Origin: Clostridium sp. ZS2-4
GTDB taxonomy: Bacteria; Bacillota; Clostridia; Clostridiales; Clostridiaceae
Reading direction: 5' to 3'
NCBI RefSeq assembly: GCF_026719745.1
Contig: NZ_JAPPRQ010000136.1
Location: forward strand, 39,115-103,114
DNA length: 64,000 nt
Part shown: positions 8,609 to 16,964 of the stretch, piece by piece
Layout: every line of letters starts with the position of its first letter
Position numbering within the stretch: the stretch's first letter is position 1
Made by a program: the position numbers and the translations under genes
Notes under the pieces: model-generated
What the model saw: the letters and a program-made list of their open reading frames with translations, nothing else
Database searches by the model: none
What the model was told of the DNA's origin: nothing

Positions 8609-9037
8609 ATGAAAATAAAAGATATAATGACTAAAACAGTTGCAAGCATAAATGCTGAGGATACTGTAGAACGTGCAGCTCAACTTATGAAGGAATATGA
8701 TATTGGATCTGTTCCAGTATGTAATGGAGAAGAGGTTATTGGAATAATAACAGATAGAGATATTGCGCTTAGGGCTGGGGCAGAAGGAGCAAATGTAAAC
8801 AATGAGAAAGTTAGAGGTATAATGACTTCTAATCCAGTTTTAGGTACACCAGATATGGAAGTTCATGAGGCTTCAAGAATAATGAGCGAGAGACAAATAA
8901 GAAGACTTCCTGTAGTAGAAAATAATCATTTGATTGGTATAGTATCTTTAGGAGATTTAGCTGTGGAACCACATTTTACAGAAGAAGCAGGAGAAGCTTT
9001 GACTAATATATCTGAACCATGTAGTCCTACTTTATAA
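8609..9037 (+). CDS. CBS-domain pair protein
   Basis: A 142-residue soluble protein made of two CBS motifs (about 8-60 and 72-125), a fold that binds adenine nucleotides and senses energy state. MKIKDIMTKTV and VRGIMTSNPV mark the two repeats, and GIITDRDIALR and GIVSLGDLAVE their ends. The ATG at 8609 follows AAAGGAGG; an earlier GTG at 8600 overlaps that site. It is a single gene with its own terminator, and the partner it regulates is unknown. Confidence 0.9.
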   Translation: MKIKDIMTKTVASINAEDTVERAAQLMKEYDIGSVPVCNGEEVIGIITDRDIALRAGAEGANVNNEKVRGIMTSNPVLGTPDMEVHEASRIMSERQIRRLPVVENNHLIGIVSLGDLAVEPHFTEEAGEALTNISEPCSPTL

Positions 9038-9095
9038 AATTAAATAGAAAATAGATAAGAAATATAAGAATAGATATTATAAATGAAATTCGATA

Positions 9096-9142
9096 AAAAT
9101 AGAACAGTATTATGCATAATTAGCATTACTGTTCTATTTTTG
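9096..9142 (+). terminator. Terminator after CBS protein
   Basis: AGAACAGTA / TACTGTTCT stem (9101-9109 and 9127-9135) followed by ATTTTT. Confidence 0.85.
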
Positions 9143-9251
9143 TAAAATTTTATTTATGTAGTCTTAGTTGTCAATTATAACTAATTCAAGGTATAATAAA
9201 CTAAATGAAGGCTAATTTTATAGAATCGGTTAATTTAATTGGGAGGTTAAC

Positions 9252-10142
9252 ATGGATAAAGTTAAGTTTATATACAATCCATTCTCAGGAGAAAACACTA
9301 TATTGGATGATCTTGATACAGTAATTAAAGTGCATCAAAAGTATGATTATCTAGTTGTACCTTTTAGAATAAGCAAAGATTATGAACTCAGAGATGCTTT
9401 CAGAGAAATTGATGATACATATAAATATATTCTTATAGCTGGTGGAGACGGTACTGTAGATAATGTTGCAAATATAATGAAAGAATTAGACATAGAGTTG
9501 CCTATTGCAATACTTCCAGTAGGAACTGCAAATGATTTTGCAAAGTTTATAGGTATGCCTGCTGATGTAGAACAAGCCTGTGAACAAATATTACAAAGTC
9601 AGGTTGAAAGTTTAGATATAGGTAGGATAAATGATAAATATTTTATTAATGTTGCCAGTACAGGACTTTTTACAGATGTATCTCAAAAAACAGATGTAAA
9701 TCTTAAAAATACCATAGGCAAACTTGCTTATTATGTTAAAGGAATAGAGCAAATACCTAATTTTAGAAAGCTTAAAATAAAAGTAAATTCAGCACATATG
9801 GTTTTTGAAGGTGATATGTATTTGATGATGATATTTAACGGTCAAACAGCAGGAAACTTTAAATTTGCCTATAAAGCTGATGTTGAAGATGGTATGTTGG
9901 ATGTAATTATAATAAAAGCTGGAATGATAAAGGACATAATATCTTTATTTGTTAAAATGGTAAGAGGTGAGCATTTAGAAGGTGCTAAGGGATTAATTTA
10001 TTTTAAAACAGATAAGCTACATATAGAATGTAATGAAGGAATTGTTACAGATATTGATGGTGAGAGAGGTCCTGATTTTCCTGTTGACATAGAATGTATA
10101 CAGGGTGGTCTTAAGGTTTTGGGAGTAAAATCTAAAAAATAA
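9252..10142 (+). CDS. Diacylglycerol kinase family lipid kinase (YegS/BmrU type)
   Basis: A 296-residue cytoplasmic or membrane-associated kinase of the DAGK_cat family, expected to phosphorylate diacylglycerol or a related lipid. The nucleotide-binding AGGDGTVDNVANIM (about residues 62-75) and LPVGTANDFA motifs are intact, with a conserved DGMLDVI in the C-terminal domain. The start ATG follows GGGAGG. The gene opens a possible two-gene unit with the next membrane protein gene, 68 bp downstream. Confidence 0.88.
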   Translation: MDKVKFIYNPFSGENTILDDLDTVIKVHQKYDYLVVPFRISKDYELRDAFREIDDTYKYILIAGGDGTVDNVANIMKELDIELPIAILPVGTANDFAKFIGMPADVEQACEQILQSQVESLDIGRINDKYFINVASTGLFTDVSQKTDVNLKNTIGKLAYYVKGIEQIPNFRKLKIKVNSAHMVFEGDMYLMMIFNGQTAGNFKFAYKADVEDGMLDVIIIKAGMIKDIISLFVKMVRGEHLEGAKGLIYFKTDKLHIECNEGIVTDIDGERGPDFPVDIECIQGGLKVLGVKSKK

Positions 10143-10210
10143 AAAAACATGAATAATTACGAATGAAATGAAATAATTATTAATAAAAGCAATTAAATGG
10201 AGAAGGAAAT

Positions 10211-10861
10211 TTGAAAATTTATATTTATCTTTTATTAATAATGTTTATGTTCATTGTAATATATGAAGGTTTTAAGAAAAATAATAGATATTGCCCAATT
10301 AAAATGAAAATTTTATGTACTATTGCTTTGAGTGGAATGCTATTAAGATATTTAGTAATGCTTTTAATGGTCATAGTACAAAATATTAGATACTTATATT
10401 TGTTGAAACCATTATATTTTCTAAATTTTATATGTGTACCTATGATAGCTTTTATTATATTTTATATATTAATAAGAAATGATAAGATTAATTTTTCTTA
10501 TATGCTTTTTATTAGTGGGTTATTAGGGTGTTTTTATATTTTTTTTCTTTACAAATGTCCTGTTACCTTGAAGGTTCATGCATATTATGGATATTTTATA
10601 GAAATAATGAAAATACCGTATGCATATGTGATTTATATGCTTTTTAACGTGTGTGTCATAATTTTTGCGGTGAATCTTTATAACAAAAATGTGAACAAAA
10701 AAGGACTTTCCTTAGTTATACTCTCTGCTAGTATTTTAATAATTGAAGCAATTTTGATTTTTGTGGGAAAAGAAGTGTTCTTAAATATAGCTATAAGTGA
10801 TATATTATGGATAATATCCTTAAATTATTCAGTAAATAAATTAAAAAAATCAGGTAGATAA
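10211..10861 (+). CDS. Integral membrane protein of unknown function
   Basis: A 216-residue protein with about six or seven predicted membrane helices and short Lys/Asn-rich loops. I do not recognise the family. The start is a TTG behind GGAGAAGG; the first in-frame ATG would remove nine residues and cut into the first helix. It lies directly after the lipid kinase gene, suggesting a membrane-related role, which is inference only. Confidence 0.6.
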   Translation: MKIYIYLLLIMFMFIVIYEGFKKNNRYCPIKMKILCTIALSGMLLRYLVMLLMVIVQNIRYLYLLKPLYFLNFICVPMIAFIIFYILIRNDKINFSYMLFISGLLGCFYIFFLYKCPVTLKVHAYYGYFIEIMKIPYAYVIYMLFNVCVIIFAVNLYNKNVNKKGLSLVILSASILIIEAILIFVGKEVFLNIAISDILWIISLNYSVNKLKKSGR

Positions 10862-10880
10862 TTATCTATCTGATTTTTTT
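10844..10880. terminator. Bidirectional terminator between membrane protein gene and ygiQ-like gene
   Basis: AAAAAATCAGGTAGATAA / TTATCTATCTGATTTTTT forms an almost uninterrupted palindrome; convergent genes end inside it. Confidence 0.85.
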
Positions 10881-12787
10881 GTTCTTTTATTGTTTTTAGT
10901 ATTAGAGTTATTGTTTTTAGTATTACTTTTAACTGTATTATTTTTAGTATTATTTTTAGATTTATTTTTATTAGTTTTTTTCCTTGGAGGATTAGATGGT
11001 ATTAAACAATTTTTACCAGAGCCTATTAAATCCTCTCTATGAGCTTTAATAAGAGCTTTCTTTACTATATTATAATTTTCTGGCTTACTAAATTGAAGAA
11101 GAGCTCTTTGCATTGACTTTTCTTCATGGGTTTTTGGTATATAAACCTGTTCACCATTAAGAGGGTTTATACCAGTGTAATACATTGTAGTTGAAAGACT
11201 ACCAGGAGTAGGATAAAAGTCTTGAACTTGTTCAGGTGCATGACCCATATTTTTTATATAAAGGGCAAGTTCAATTGCAACCTTCAAATCACTGCCAGGA
11301 TGACTTGATATCAGATAAGGAACTAAAAATTGTTTTTTACCTAATTTATTGTTTATTTCAAAATATTTTTTTTCAAATTTTTCATAAACTTCATTTTGGG
11401 GTTTGCCCATTAGCCTAAGTACCTTATCATTTATATGTTCTGGGGCAACCTTTAATTGACCACTAATATGATGTTCGCATAATTCTCTGAAAAAGGTATT
11501 GTCCTTGTCCTCAATAAGGTAATCAAAACGTATTCCAGAACGAATAAATACTTTTTTTATTTTAGGAAGTTTTCTTACCTTTCTAAGTAAATCTAAGTAC
11601 TCCCTATGACTCGCTTTTAAATTTTTACAGGGTTTAGGGAAAAGACACTGTTTATTTTTACATACTCCTCTTTCTTTTTGATCTTCACAGGAGCTATGTC
11701 TAAAATTTGCAGTAGGGCCTCCCACATCATGAATATATCCTTTGAAGTCATCCAAAGTTGTCAAAAGCTTAGCTTCCTCAATAATTGATTCTTGACTTCT
11801 GTGTTGAATAGCTCTTCCTTGGTGAAAATTAAGAGCACAAAATGAACAACCTCCAAAGCATCCTCTATGACTTGTTATAGAAAATCTAACTTCGCGAATA
11901 GCTGGAATTCCACCTTTTGATTCATATATTGGATGATAAGTTCTAGTATATGGCAAGTCATAAACAATATCCATTTCGTCTTGAGTTAACAGCTCTTGAG
12001 GTTTATTCTGAACAATGTATCTATCGCCATGCTTTTGAATAATATTTTTGCCATTTATACTGTCTTGTTCAAAATATTCCAATTTAAAACTCTCAGCATA
12101 AGCTTTTTTATTTTCAACACACTCTTCAAAAGAAGGAACTTCCATATAATTATCAATATTGTCTAGAGTTTTTACTGAAAAAACTGTTCCATCAACATTG
12201 GTTATATTTTTAATATCCATACCATATTTTAATAAATTGGCTATTTGAGTGACTGTCTTTTCACCCATTCCATAAATTAATAAATCAGCTTTGGAATCTA
12301 TTAAGATACTTCGTCTCAGTTTATCATCCCAGTAATCATAGTGAACGAAACGTCTGAGACTAGCTTCTATACCTCCTATTATTATAGGAACTCCTTTATA
12401 GGCTTCACGGGCTTTGCTGCAGTATACAATAATGGCTCTATCAGGTCTATGACCTGTTTCACCACCAGGAGAAAATAAATCTGTGCTACGTTTCTTTTTG
12501 GCAGCAGTATAATGATTAACCATAGAATCCATATTGCCAGAGTTTATAAGAAAGCCATATTTAGGCTTTCCTAGAATTCTAAAAGCCTCTACATCTTGCC
12601 AATTAGGTTGAGAGATAATACCAACTGTAAAGCCTTCATTTTCCAAGGTGCGTCCTATTACTGCAGTACCAAAGGAAGGATGATCAACATATGCATCTCC
12701 AGTTATTATGATGAAATCCAATTGATCTATATTGAGTTCTTTTAAATCTTTCTTGCTTATGGGTAAAAATTGTTTGTTTAATTTCAT
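10862..12787 (-). CDS. YgiQ/UPF0313 family radical SAM protein
   Basis: A 641-residue protein. The radical SAM CxxxCxxC cluster motif is present as CFGGCSFC near residue 310, with the YgiQ-type N-terminal B12-binding-like domain and [17 protein letters not shown] near the C-terminus. The reaction is not known for this family. The ATG at 12787 follows GGAGGGAT; the reading frame extends 20 codons further without a ribosome site. The last 35-40 residues are a basic Asn/Lys/Thr tail encoded by repeated TTTTTAGTATTA-like units on the plus strand (10890-10975), probably disordered and possibly RNA-binding. Confidence 0.9.
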   Translation of the reverse strand: MKLNKQFLPISKKDLKELNIDQLDFIIITGDAYVDHPSFGTAVIGRTLENEGFTVGIISQPNWQDVEAFRILGKPKYGFLINSGNMDSMVNHYTAAKKKRSTDLFSPGGETGHRPDRAIIVYCSKAREAYKGVPIIIGGIEASLRRFVHYDYWDDKLRRSILIDSKADLLIYGMGEKTVTQIANLLKYGMDIKNITNVDGTVFSVKTLDNIDNYMEVPSFEECVENKKAYAESFKLEYFEQDSINGKNIIQKHGDRYIVQNKPQELLTQDEMDIVYDLPYTRTYHPIYESKGGIPAIREVRFSITSHRGCFGGCSFCALNFHQGRAIQHRSQESIIEEAKLLTTLDDFKGYIHDVGGPTANFRHSSCEDQKERGVCKNKQCLFPKPCKNLKASHREYLDLLRKVRKLPKIKKVFIRSGIRFDYLIEDKDNTFFRELCEHHISGQLKVAPEHINDKVLRLMGKPQNEVYEKFEKKYFEINNKLGKKQFLVPYLISSHPGSDLKVAIELALYIKNMGHAPEQVQDFYPTPGSLSTTMYYTGINPLNGEQVYIPKTHEEKSMQRALLQFSKPENYNIVKKALIKAHREDLIGSGKNCLIPSNPPRKKTNKNKSKNNTKNNTVKSNTKNNNSNTKNNKRTKKSDR

Positions 12788-12850
12788 AAAAAGTATCCCT
12801 CCAAATCTAGTAATAATATTAACATAATGAAGAAAAAATATAAACAATAT

Positions 12851-13042
12851 AAGAAAAGTACGATGAACTTTTCTTTAGTAACCAGATACCAGTAACCAGT
12901 AGCCAGTTAAGGAGGATTTTCTTTCAGTGGTAAGAAAATCTTTCAATTAAATAAAAAAGACAAAAAACTAGCAAATCAATATTTACTGGTCACTGGTCAC
13001 TGGCTACTGGTCACTATAAATAAAATTGCATAGCAATTTTAT
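12851..13042. repeat. Heptad-hairpin dispersed repeat, copy R2
   Basis: Left hairpin GAAAAGTAC-gat-GAACTTTTC (12853-12873), left CAGTRRC-type array (12875-12907), an AT-rich middle, an opposing array of ACTGGTC/ACTGGCT units (12984-13015) and a right hairpin TAAAATTGC-ata-GCAATTTTA (13021-13041). The two arrays are inverted relative to each other. It ends just upstream of the promoter of the MgtE_N/CBS gene. Confidence 0.85.
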
Positions 13043-13051
13043 TTTGGTGGG

Positions 13052-13079
13052 TTGCATTTTCAATAAAGTATAATATAAT
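13052..13079 (+). promoter_or_regulatory. Probable promoter of the MgtE_N/CBS leader
   Basis: TTGCAT, 16 bp spacer, TATAAT. It predicts a leader of about 345 nt before the main start codon. Confidence 0.6.
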
Positions 13080-13108
13080 TTATAGTGAAGAGAAATATTA
13101 TCTGGTCT

Positions 13109-13184
13109 TTCAGGTAAGTTATTTTGAGCTAAGATAGAATTGTATTAGTGGAAAGATGAGCCTGAATGAAAGGCTTTTTTATTT
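13109..13184 (+). terminator. Possible leader attenuator with alternative pairing
   Basis: AGCCT-gaatgaa-AGGCT followed by TTTTTTATTTT (13159-13184) looks like a short intrinsic terminator. An upstream TTCAGG (13109-13114) can instead pair with CCTGAA (13161-13166), which would break the terminator stem. The stem is only 5-6 bp, so this is a moderate call. Confidence 0.45.
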
Positions 13185-13203
13185 TGAAAAGAGGTGACAG
13201 TTA

Positions 13204-13338
13204 ATGGAAGGTGATCCCCTTAGGTGGAGGTCAAATAAAAATTTAAAATTGAATAATATATATGGAGGAAGCTACAAAGGAGGAAGTTTAGTGAATTTAT
13301 TGAGTTTAGAGATTAGCTTAAGGGTTTTAGTGTATTAG
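13204..13338 (+). CDS. 44-codon upstream ORF in the leader of the MgtE_N/CBS gene
   Basis: An ATG with AGAGGTGA six bases upstream opens a 44-codon frame beginning MEGDPLR and ending in a Leu/Val-rich stretch (SLEISLRVLVY). Its last codons run through the 5' arm of an 18-bp stem (13304-13321) and stop in the loop at 13336-13338. A ribosome translating to the stop would therefore open the stem. The acidic-Pro start recalls Mg2+-sensing leader peptides such as MgtL (acidic residues next to proline), and the downstream gene is MgtE-related; this link is inference. The frame has not been matched to a known family. Confidence 0.55.
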   Translation: MEGDPLRWRSNKNLKLNNIYGGSYKGGSLVNLLSLEISLRVLVY

Positions 13339-13361
13339 AACTTTTAAGCTAGTCTCTAAAC
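13304..13361 (+). promoter_or_regulatory. Long stem-loop in the MgtE_N/CBS leader
   Basis: GTTTAGAGATTAGCTTAA (13304-13321) pairs along its full 18 bases (one G-U) with TTAAGCTAGTCTCTAAAC (13344-13361). Duplicate potential arms exist: AAGTTTAG upstream (13285-13292) and TTTCTAAACTT downstream (about 13379-13389), allowing alternative pairings. No T run follows, so it is not a simple terminator. Confidence 0.65.
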
Positions 13362-13431
13362 TTGGAAAGCGACTATACTTTCTAAACTTAGCATGGGTTT
13401 TCCTCTGTATATGAAGGGAGAAATATCCATG

Positions 13432-14691
13432 AAAAAGCTTAGTAGTTTCTATTTGAGTGAAATACTTCATAGGAGTGTTTACGACGAATATGATGACTGT
13501 ATAGGAAAAATTAGCGACATATATGTAACCACTGGATATGGATATCCTAAAGCTATAGGATATAAGATAAAAAAAGGCAGTGAAGTTTACAATTATGAAT
13601 TTCGCAATATTGAATTCTATGAGGAGAATGGCAGGATATATATAAAGGTAAGAATGGTTAAGGATATAATTCCAAGAGCATATTCCTATCTCCTGTCAAA
13701 ACATTTGTTAGATAAGCAAATCGTTGATGTGAATGGTAAAAAAGTAGTAAGAGTTAATGATTTAAGATTAGCTAATATTTGTGGAGAAATTAGAGTAATA
13801 GCTGTTGAAACAGGATTTTTAGCTTTAAGTAGAAGGTATGCCGTGGATAAAGTAATTAGGTTTTTCTTTAAAATGTTAAAGAGACAGCCTAAGGATAAAG
13901 TCATAATGTGGGATGATGTGGAGTCACTGGAAATGATAGACGATAATCTTAAAATTTCAGTACCCTATAGAAAGATATCTGAACTGCATCCGGCAGATAT
14001 TGCAGACATTTTAGAGGAAGTAGATCTAAAATATAGGAATAAGATACTTGAAAGTTTAGATGATCATTTAGCGGCAGACACTCTTGAGGAAATTGATCCG
14101 GAAATCCAAGCAGACATAATTGAAACAATGAATCAAGCTAAGGTATCCGATATTTTAAATAATATGTCAAATGATGAAATAGCGGATATTTTGGAAGAAT
14201 TAGATGAAGAAACGGCTGAAAAACTGCTTATTAATCTGGAGACTGAGGATGAAGTTAAGGTTAGGGATTTGATGAGATATGAAAATGAAACAGTTGGTAG
14301 TATAATGAATACAGATTTCGTAGCTTTTAATGTAAACATAACAGCAGCAGAGACTTTAGAAATTCTAAAGGAAATAAGACCTGAAGAAAAGATATCCCAT
14401 TATATCTATATAACTGATCAAAATGAAAAACTTCAAGGGGTTATATCCTTCACTGAACTAGTTTTTGCAGATTCAAATTTAAAATTGAAGGATATAATGA
14501 AAAGAGAAACAATAAAATTATTTGATGATGAAAATTTGGAAACTGCTATTACAAAGTTTATAAAATATGATTTTATAACTATACCTGTTATAGATAATGA
14601 AGAAAAACTTCAGGGAATAGTAATTATAAATGACATAATAGAAGAGGTTTTCTCAGAGCAATTTAAAAAAAAGCTAAAAAAAGCGGTTTAA
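13432..14691 (+). CDS. Soluble PRC-barrel / MgtE N-terminal / CBS protein
   Basis: A 419-residue cytoplasmic protein with no membrane helices. Residues 1-90 resemble a PRC-barrel, 180-290 the MgtE N-terminal helical-repeat domain (ELHPADIADILEEVD, then repeated ADIxExxxx units), and 285-410 a CBS pair (YENETVGSIMNTDFVAF, then LKDIMKRETIKLF). It is MgtE without the Mg2+ channel. In clostridia such proteins often neighbour metal transporters, but none is adjacent here; a metal or nucleotide sensor role is inferred. The ATG at 13432 follows AAGGGAG; an ATG at 13393 lacks a ribosome site. A long structured leader with an upstream ORF precedes it. Confidence 0.82.
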   Translation, partial: KKLSSFYLSEILHRSVYDEYDDCIGKISDIYVTTGYGYPKAIGYKIKKGSEVYNYEFRNIEFYEENGRIYIKVRMVKDIIPRAYSYLLSKHLLDKQIVDVNGKKVVRVNDLRLANICGEIRVIAVETGFLALSRRYAVDKVIRFFFKMLKRQPKDKVIMWDDVESLEMIDDNLKISVPYRKISELHPADIADILEEVDLKYRNKILESLDDHLAADTLEEIDPEIQADIIETMNQAKVSDILNNMSNDEIADILEELDEETAEKLLINLETEDEVKVRDLMRYENETVGSIMNTDFVAFNVNITAAETLEILKEIRPEEKISHYIYITDQNEKLQGVISFTELVFADSNLKLKDIMKRETIKLFDDENLETAITKFIKYDFITIPVIDNEEKLQGIVIINDIIEEVFSEQFKKKLKKAV

Positions 14692-14710
14692 AGAATAGTT
14701 AAAAGAAGAG

Positions 14711-14746
14711 AAAAGAAGTGAAAAATATGTATTTACTTCTTTTTTC
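14711..14746 (+). terminator. Terminator after the MgtE_N/CBS gene
   Basis: AAAAGAAGT / ACTTCTTTT stem with a 15-nt loop followed by T-rich sequence. Confidence 0.7.
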
Positions 14747-14861
14747 TTCTTTTAACTTATTTTTTTTCCTCAATTTTATATGTAGTATTTTGTAGAAAGT
14801 TGCACAAAATAAATATAGAAAGGTATATGAGTATATTTATTTTAGGAGGTGCAGCTAAAAA

Positions 14862-15572
14862 ATGAGGGAAAAGTTGGGGTTCAAAAGAATAAGCGTTTTA
14901 GTGATGACCTTATTATTTACATATGTTATTGCGGCAGAATGTATTTATCCCTATTTTGATGCTATAAATGCTGTAACATATAAGTATGGTTCAAGAGGAG
15001 AGGTAGTTAGAGAAATTCAGACAAAATTGAAAAGATGGGGATATTATACTAAAGGCATAGATGGTATTTATGGTTATCAGACTTATACATCTGTAAAATA
15101 TTTTCAAAGAAAAAATGGTCTTATAGTTGATGGAATTACAGGAAATAGAACTTTAGTTGCTTTGGGTATAAATCCTAAAACTGTAAATCCTGATTCCACA
15201 GCTTCAGCCTCTTCACAAAATAATCAGGATGTTATCCTGCTTGCAAGACTTATTAATGGAGAAGCAAGGGGGGAACCTTATGAAGGTCAAGTTGCTGTAG
15301 GTGCTGTGATTTTAAATAGAGTTAGAAATCCAAAGTTCCCGTCAACTATTGCAGCAGTTGTATATCAGCCCGGAGCCTTTACTGCTATAGTAGATGGTCA
15401 GGTACATGCAGAAATGCAGCCAGATTCAATTAAAGCTGCAAGAGATGCTTTAAATGGATGGGATCCATCAGGAGGAGCAATATATTATTTTAATCCGGCA
15501 ACAGCTACCAGCTCATGGATTTGGTCCAGACCGCTTATTAAGGTTATTGGAAAACACAGGTTTTGCAGATAG
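14862..15572 (+). CDS. sleB: Spore cortex-lytic enzyme, SleB type
   Basis: A 236-residue secreted cell-wall hydrolase. Residues 1-32 form a signal peptide or anchor, about 42-95 a peptidoglycan-binding domain (YGSRGEVVREIQTKLKRWGYY), and 125-236 the Hydrolase_2 (SleB) lytic transglycosylase domain. The conserved LARLINGEARGEPYEGQVAV contains the catalytic Glu. SleB degrades spore cortex during germination, so the host is an endospore former. No ypeB partner is adjacent. AGGAGGTG precedes the ATG. A heptad repeat begins just after the stop. Confidence 0.9.
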   Translation: MREKLGFKRISVLVMTLLFTYVIAAECIYPYFDAINAVTYKYGSRGEVVREIQTKLKRWGYYTKGIDGIYGYQTYTSVKYFQRKNGLIVDGITGNRTLVALGINPKTVNPDSTASASSQNNQDVILLARLINGEARGEPYEGQVAVGAVILNRVRNPKFPSTIAAVVYQPGAFTAIVDGQVHAEMQPDSIKAARDALNGWDPSGGAIYYFNPATATSSWIWSRPLIKVIGKHRFCR

Positions 15573-15604
15573 TAAAATTTCATTTAGATTGAAGAATTAT
15601 TTGA

Positions 15605-15799
15605 TAGTAACCAGTTATCAGCAGCCAGTGACCAGTAAAGGATGTTTTGCTAATGCAAAACTTTAATTTTAGCAGAAGAATTATTTAACCATATTGCAGC
15701 TAGCTGCAATTCATTATATAATTGTTTACTGGCTACTGGCTACTGGCTACTGGCTACTGGCTACTGGCTACTGTAAAAAATTACTGCGTAATTTTTTAT
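15605..15799. repeat. Heptad-hairpin dispersed repeat, copy R3
   Basis: Left heptad array (15607-15638), hairpin GTTTTGC-taat-GCAAAAC (15644-15661), palindrome ATTGCAGCTAGCTGCAAT (15692-15709), opposing right array with six perfect ACTGGCT units (15728-15773), and end hairpin AAAAAATTAC-tgc-GTAATTTTTT (15775-15797). The core 15632-15710 is the inverted homologue of the core in R4 near 33.7 kb. Confidence 0.9.
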
Positions 15800-15839
15800 A
15801 TATAAGGTTGACAATATCTTTAACACTTCATATAATAAA

Positions 15840-16190
15840 AGTATAATCCTTAGTGAAATAGTAAGAAATACTGAGAAAAAGGAAAGTAGCGTAAATTGAA
15901 TATTCAGAGAGGAAATCGTAAGCTGGGAGATTTCTATATTGAGTTTATGTGAAGTGCCCTTTGGAGTTTTGCACCGAAATATTGAGTAGGCTGCAGCGGG
16001 TTCACCCGTTATAGTGATAGAACATAAATAAGTTTACGATTTAGAGTGCACAGCTTACATTAATGTGTAAGTAACAGTATTAATGGTAAATTTAGAGGTG
16101 TTTGAAGAAGAGCTGGGATTTTTATATCCAAGTAGAGTGGAACCGCAAAGTATAGCTTTGTCTCTAGAATTTAGAGACAAAGCTTTTTTT
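15840..16190 (+). promoter_or_regulatory. T-box leader (Cys) upstream of cysE
   Basis: The T-box sequence AGAGTGGAACCGC is at 16134-16146 and the terminator AGCTTTGTCTCT / AGAGACAAAGCT plus T7 at 16154-16190. In stem I the specifier context GAAG-TGC-CC (TGC at 15955-15957) aligns with GAAG-AAC-AT in the asnB T-box of this window, giving a Cys codon. It senses uncharged tRNA-Cys and lets cysE be read when cysteine is scarce. Confidence 0.9.
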
Positions 16191-16258
16191 ATATAAATAG
16201 GGGTGTGGAAATTTAAAACTAAGGATAAAGTATAACTAATCAAATGGAGGGTGGAAAA

Positions 16259-16843
16259 ATGCTTAAATTTTTCAAAATAGTAAAATATGATATAGACAAT
16301 ATAGTTAAAAATGACCCAGCGGCTAGAAATGGTTTAGAAGTAGCAATTCTATATCCTATAGTACATGTGATGATACTTTATAGAATTGCTCATGCATTGT
16401 ATAATAAAAAAATATTTTTCTTGGCAAGATTAATATCACAAATAGGAAGATTTTTAACAGGAATAGAAATACACCCAGGAGCTAAAATAGGAAAAGGATT
16501 TTTCATAGACCATGGAATGGGAGTGGTTATTGGAGAAACTGCAGAGGTTGCAGATAATGTTACTCTATATCACGGTGTAACACTAGGGGGTACAGGAAAG
16601 GATACAGGAAAAAGACATCCTACCGTTGGAAACAATGTGATAATTGGTTCGGGTGCTAAAATTTTAGGACCTATAGTTATAGGTGATAACTCAAAGGTAG
16701 GATCTAATTCAGTAGTTCTTAAAGATGTGCCTGGAAATTCAACAGTGGTTGGTATACCAGGTAAAGTAGTAAAGAAAAGTCCTAATGTAATAAAAATGGA
16801 TCAGTATGAAAATATGGAAATAGGTAAATGCATGAATAGATAA
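16259..16843 (+). CDS. cysE: Serine O-acetyltransferase
   Basis: Acetylates serine with acetyl-CoA to give O-acetylserine, the cysteine precursor. The 194-residue protein shows an N-terminal helical part and a left-handed beta-helix of hexapeptide repeats from about residue 65 ([21 protein letters not shown], then [15 protein letters not shown]). The catalytic His and Asp (DHGMG) and the [10 protein letters not shown] loop are present. The ATG at 16259 follows GGAGGGTGG. It is alone behind a Cys T-box, with no cysK next to it. Confidence 0.93.
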   Translation: MLKFFKIVKYDIDNIVKNDPAARNGLEVAILYPIVHVMILYRIAHALYNKKIFFLARLISQIGRFLTGIEIHPGAKIGKGFFIDHGMGVVIGETAEVADNVTLYHGVTLGGTGKDTGKRHPTVGNNVIIGSGAKILGPIVIGDNSKVGSNSVVLKDVPGNSTVVGIPGKVVKKSPNVIKMDQYENMEIGKCMNR

Positions 16844-16964
16844 CAGTGGGTAAAAGTTTGTGTTATACTGGAGTTAGTTCCAATTATTTAAAATATACTC
16901 TTGAAAAGTCTGAACTTATGATATAGTATATTAAGGAGAATAGTGAGAAAGGTGGAATTGATAA

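Noticed and set aside
13090..13200. Possible M-box or yybP-ykoY riboswitch before the MgtE_N/CBS gene
   Set aside because: The conserved core elements of those aptamers are not visible; only a small terminator with an alternative pairing is supported.
15454..15666. Frame overlapping the sleB end and the R3 repeat
   Set aside because: Out of frame with a conserved gene and partly made of repeat units; coding is not credible.
15605..15799. Heptad arrays as a CRISPR array
   Set aside because: The units are 7 bp with no unique spacers, arrays face each other, and no cas genes are present.
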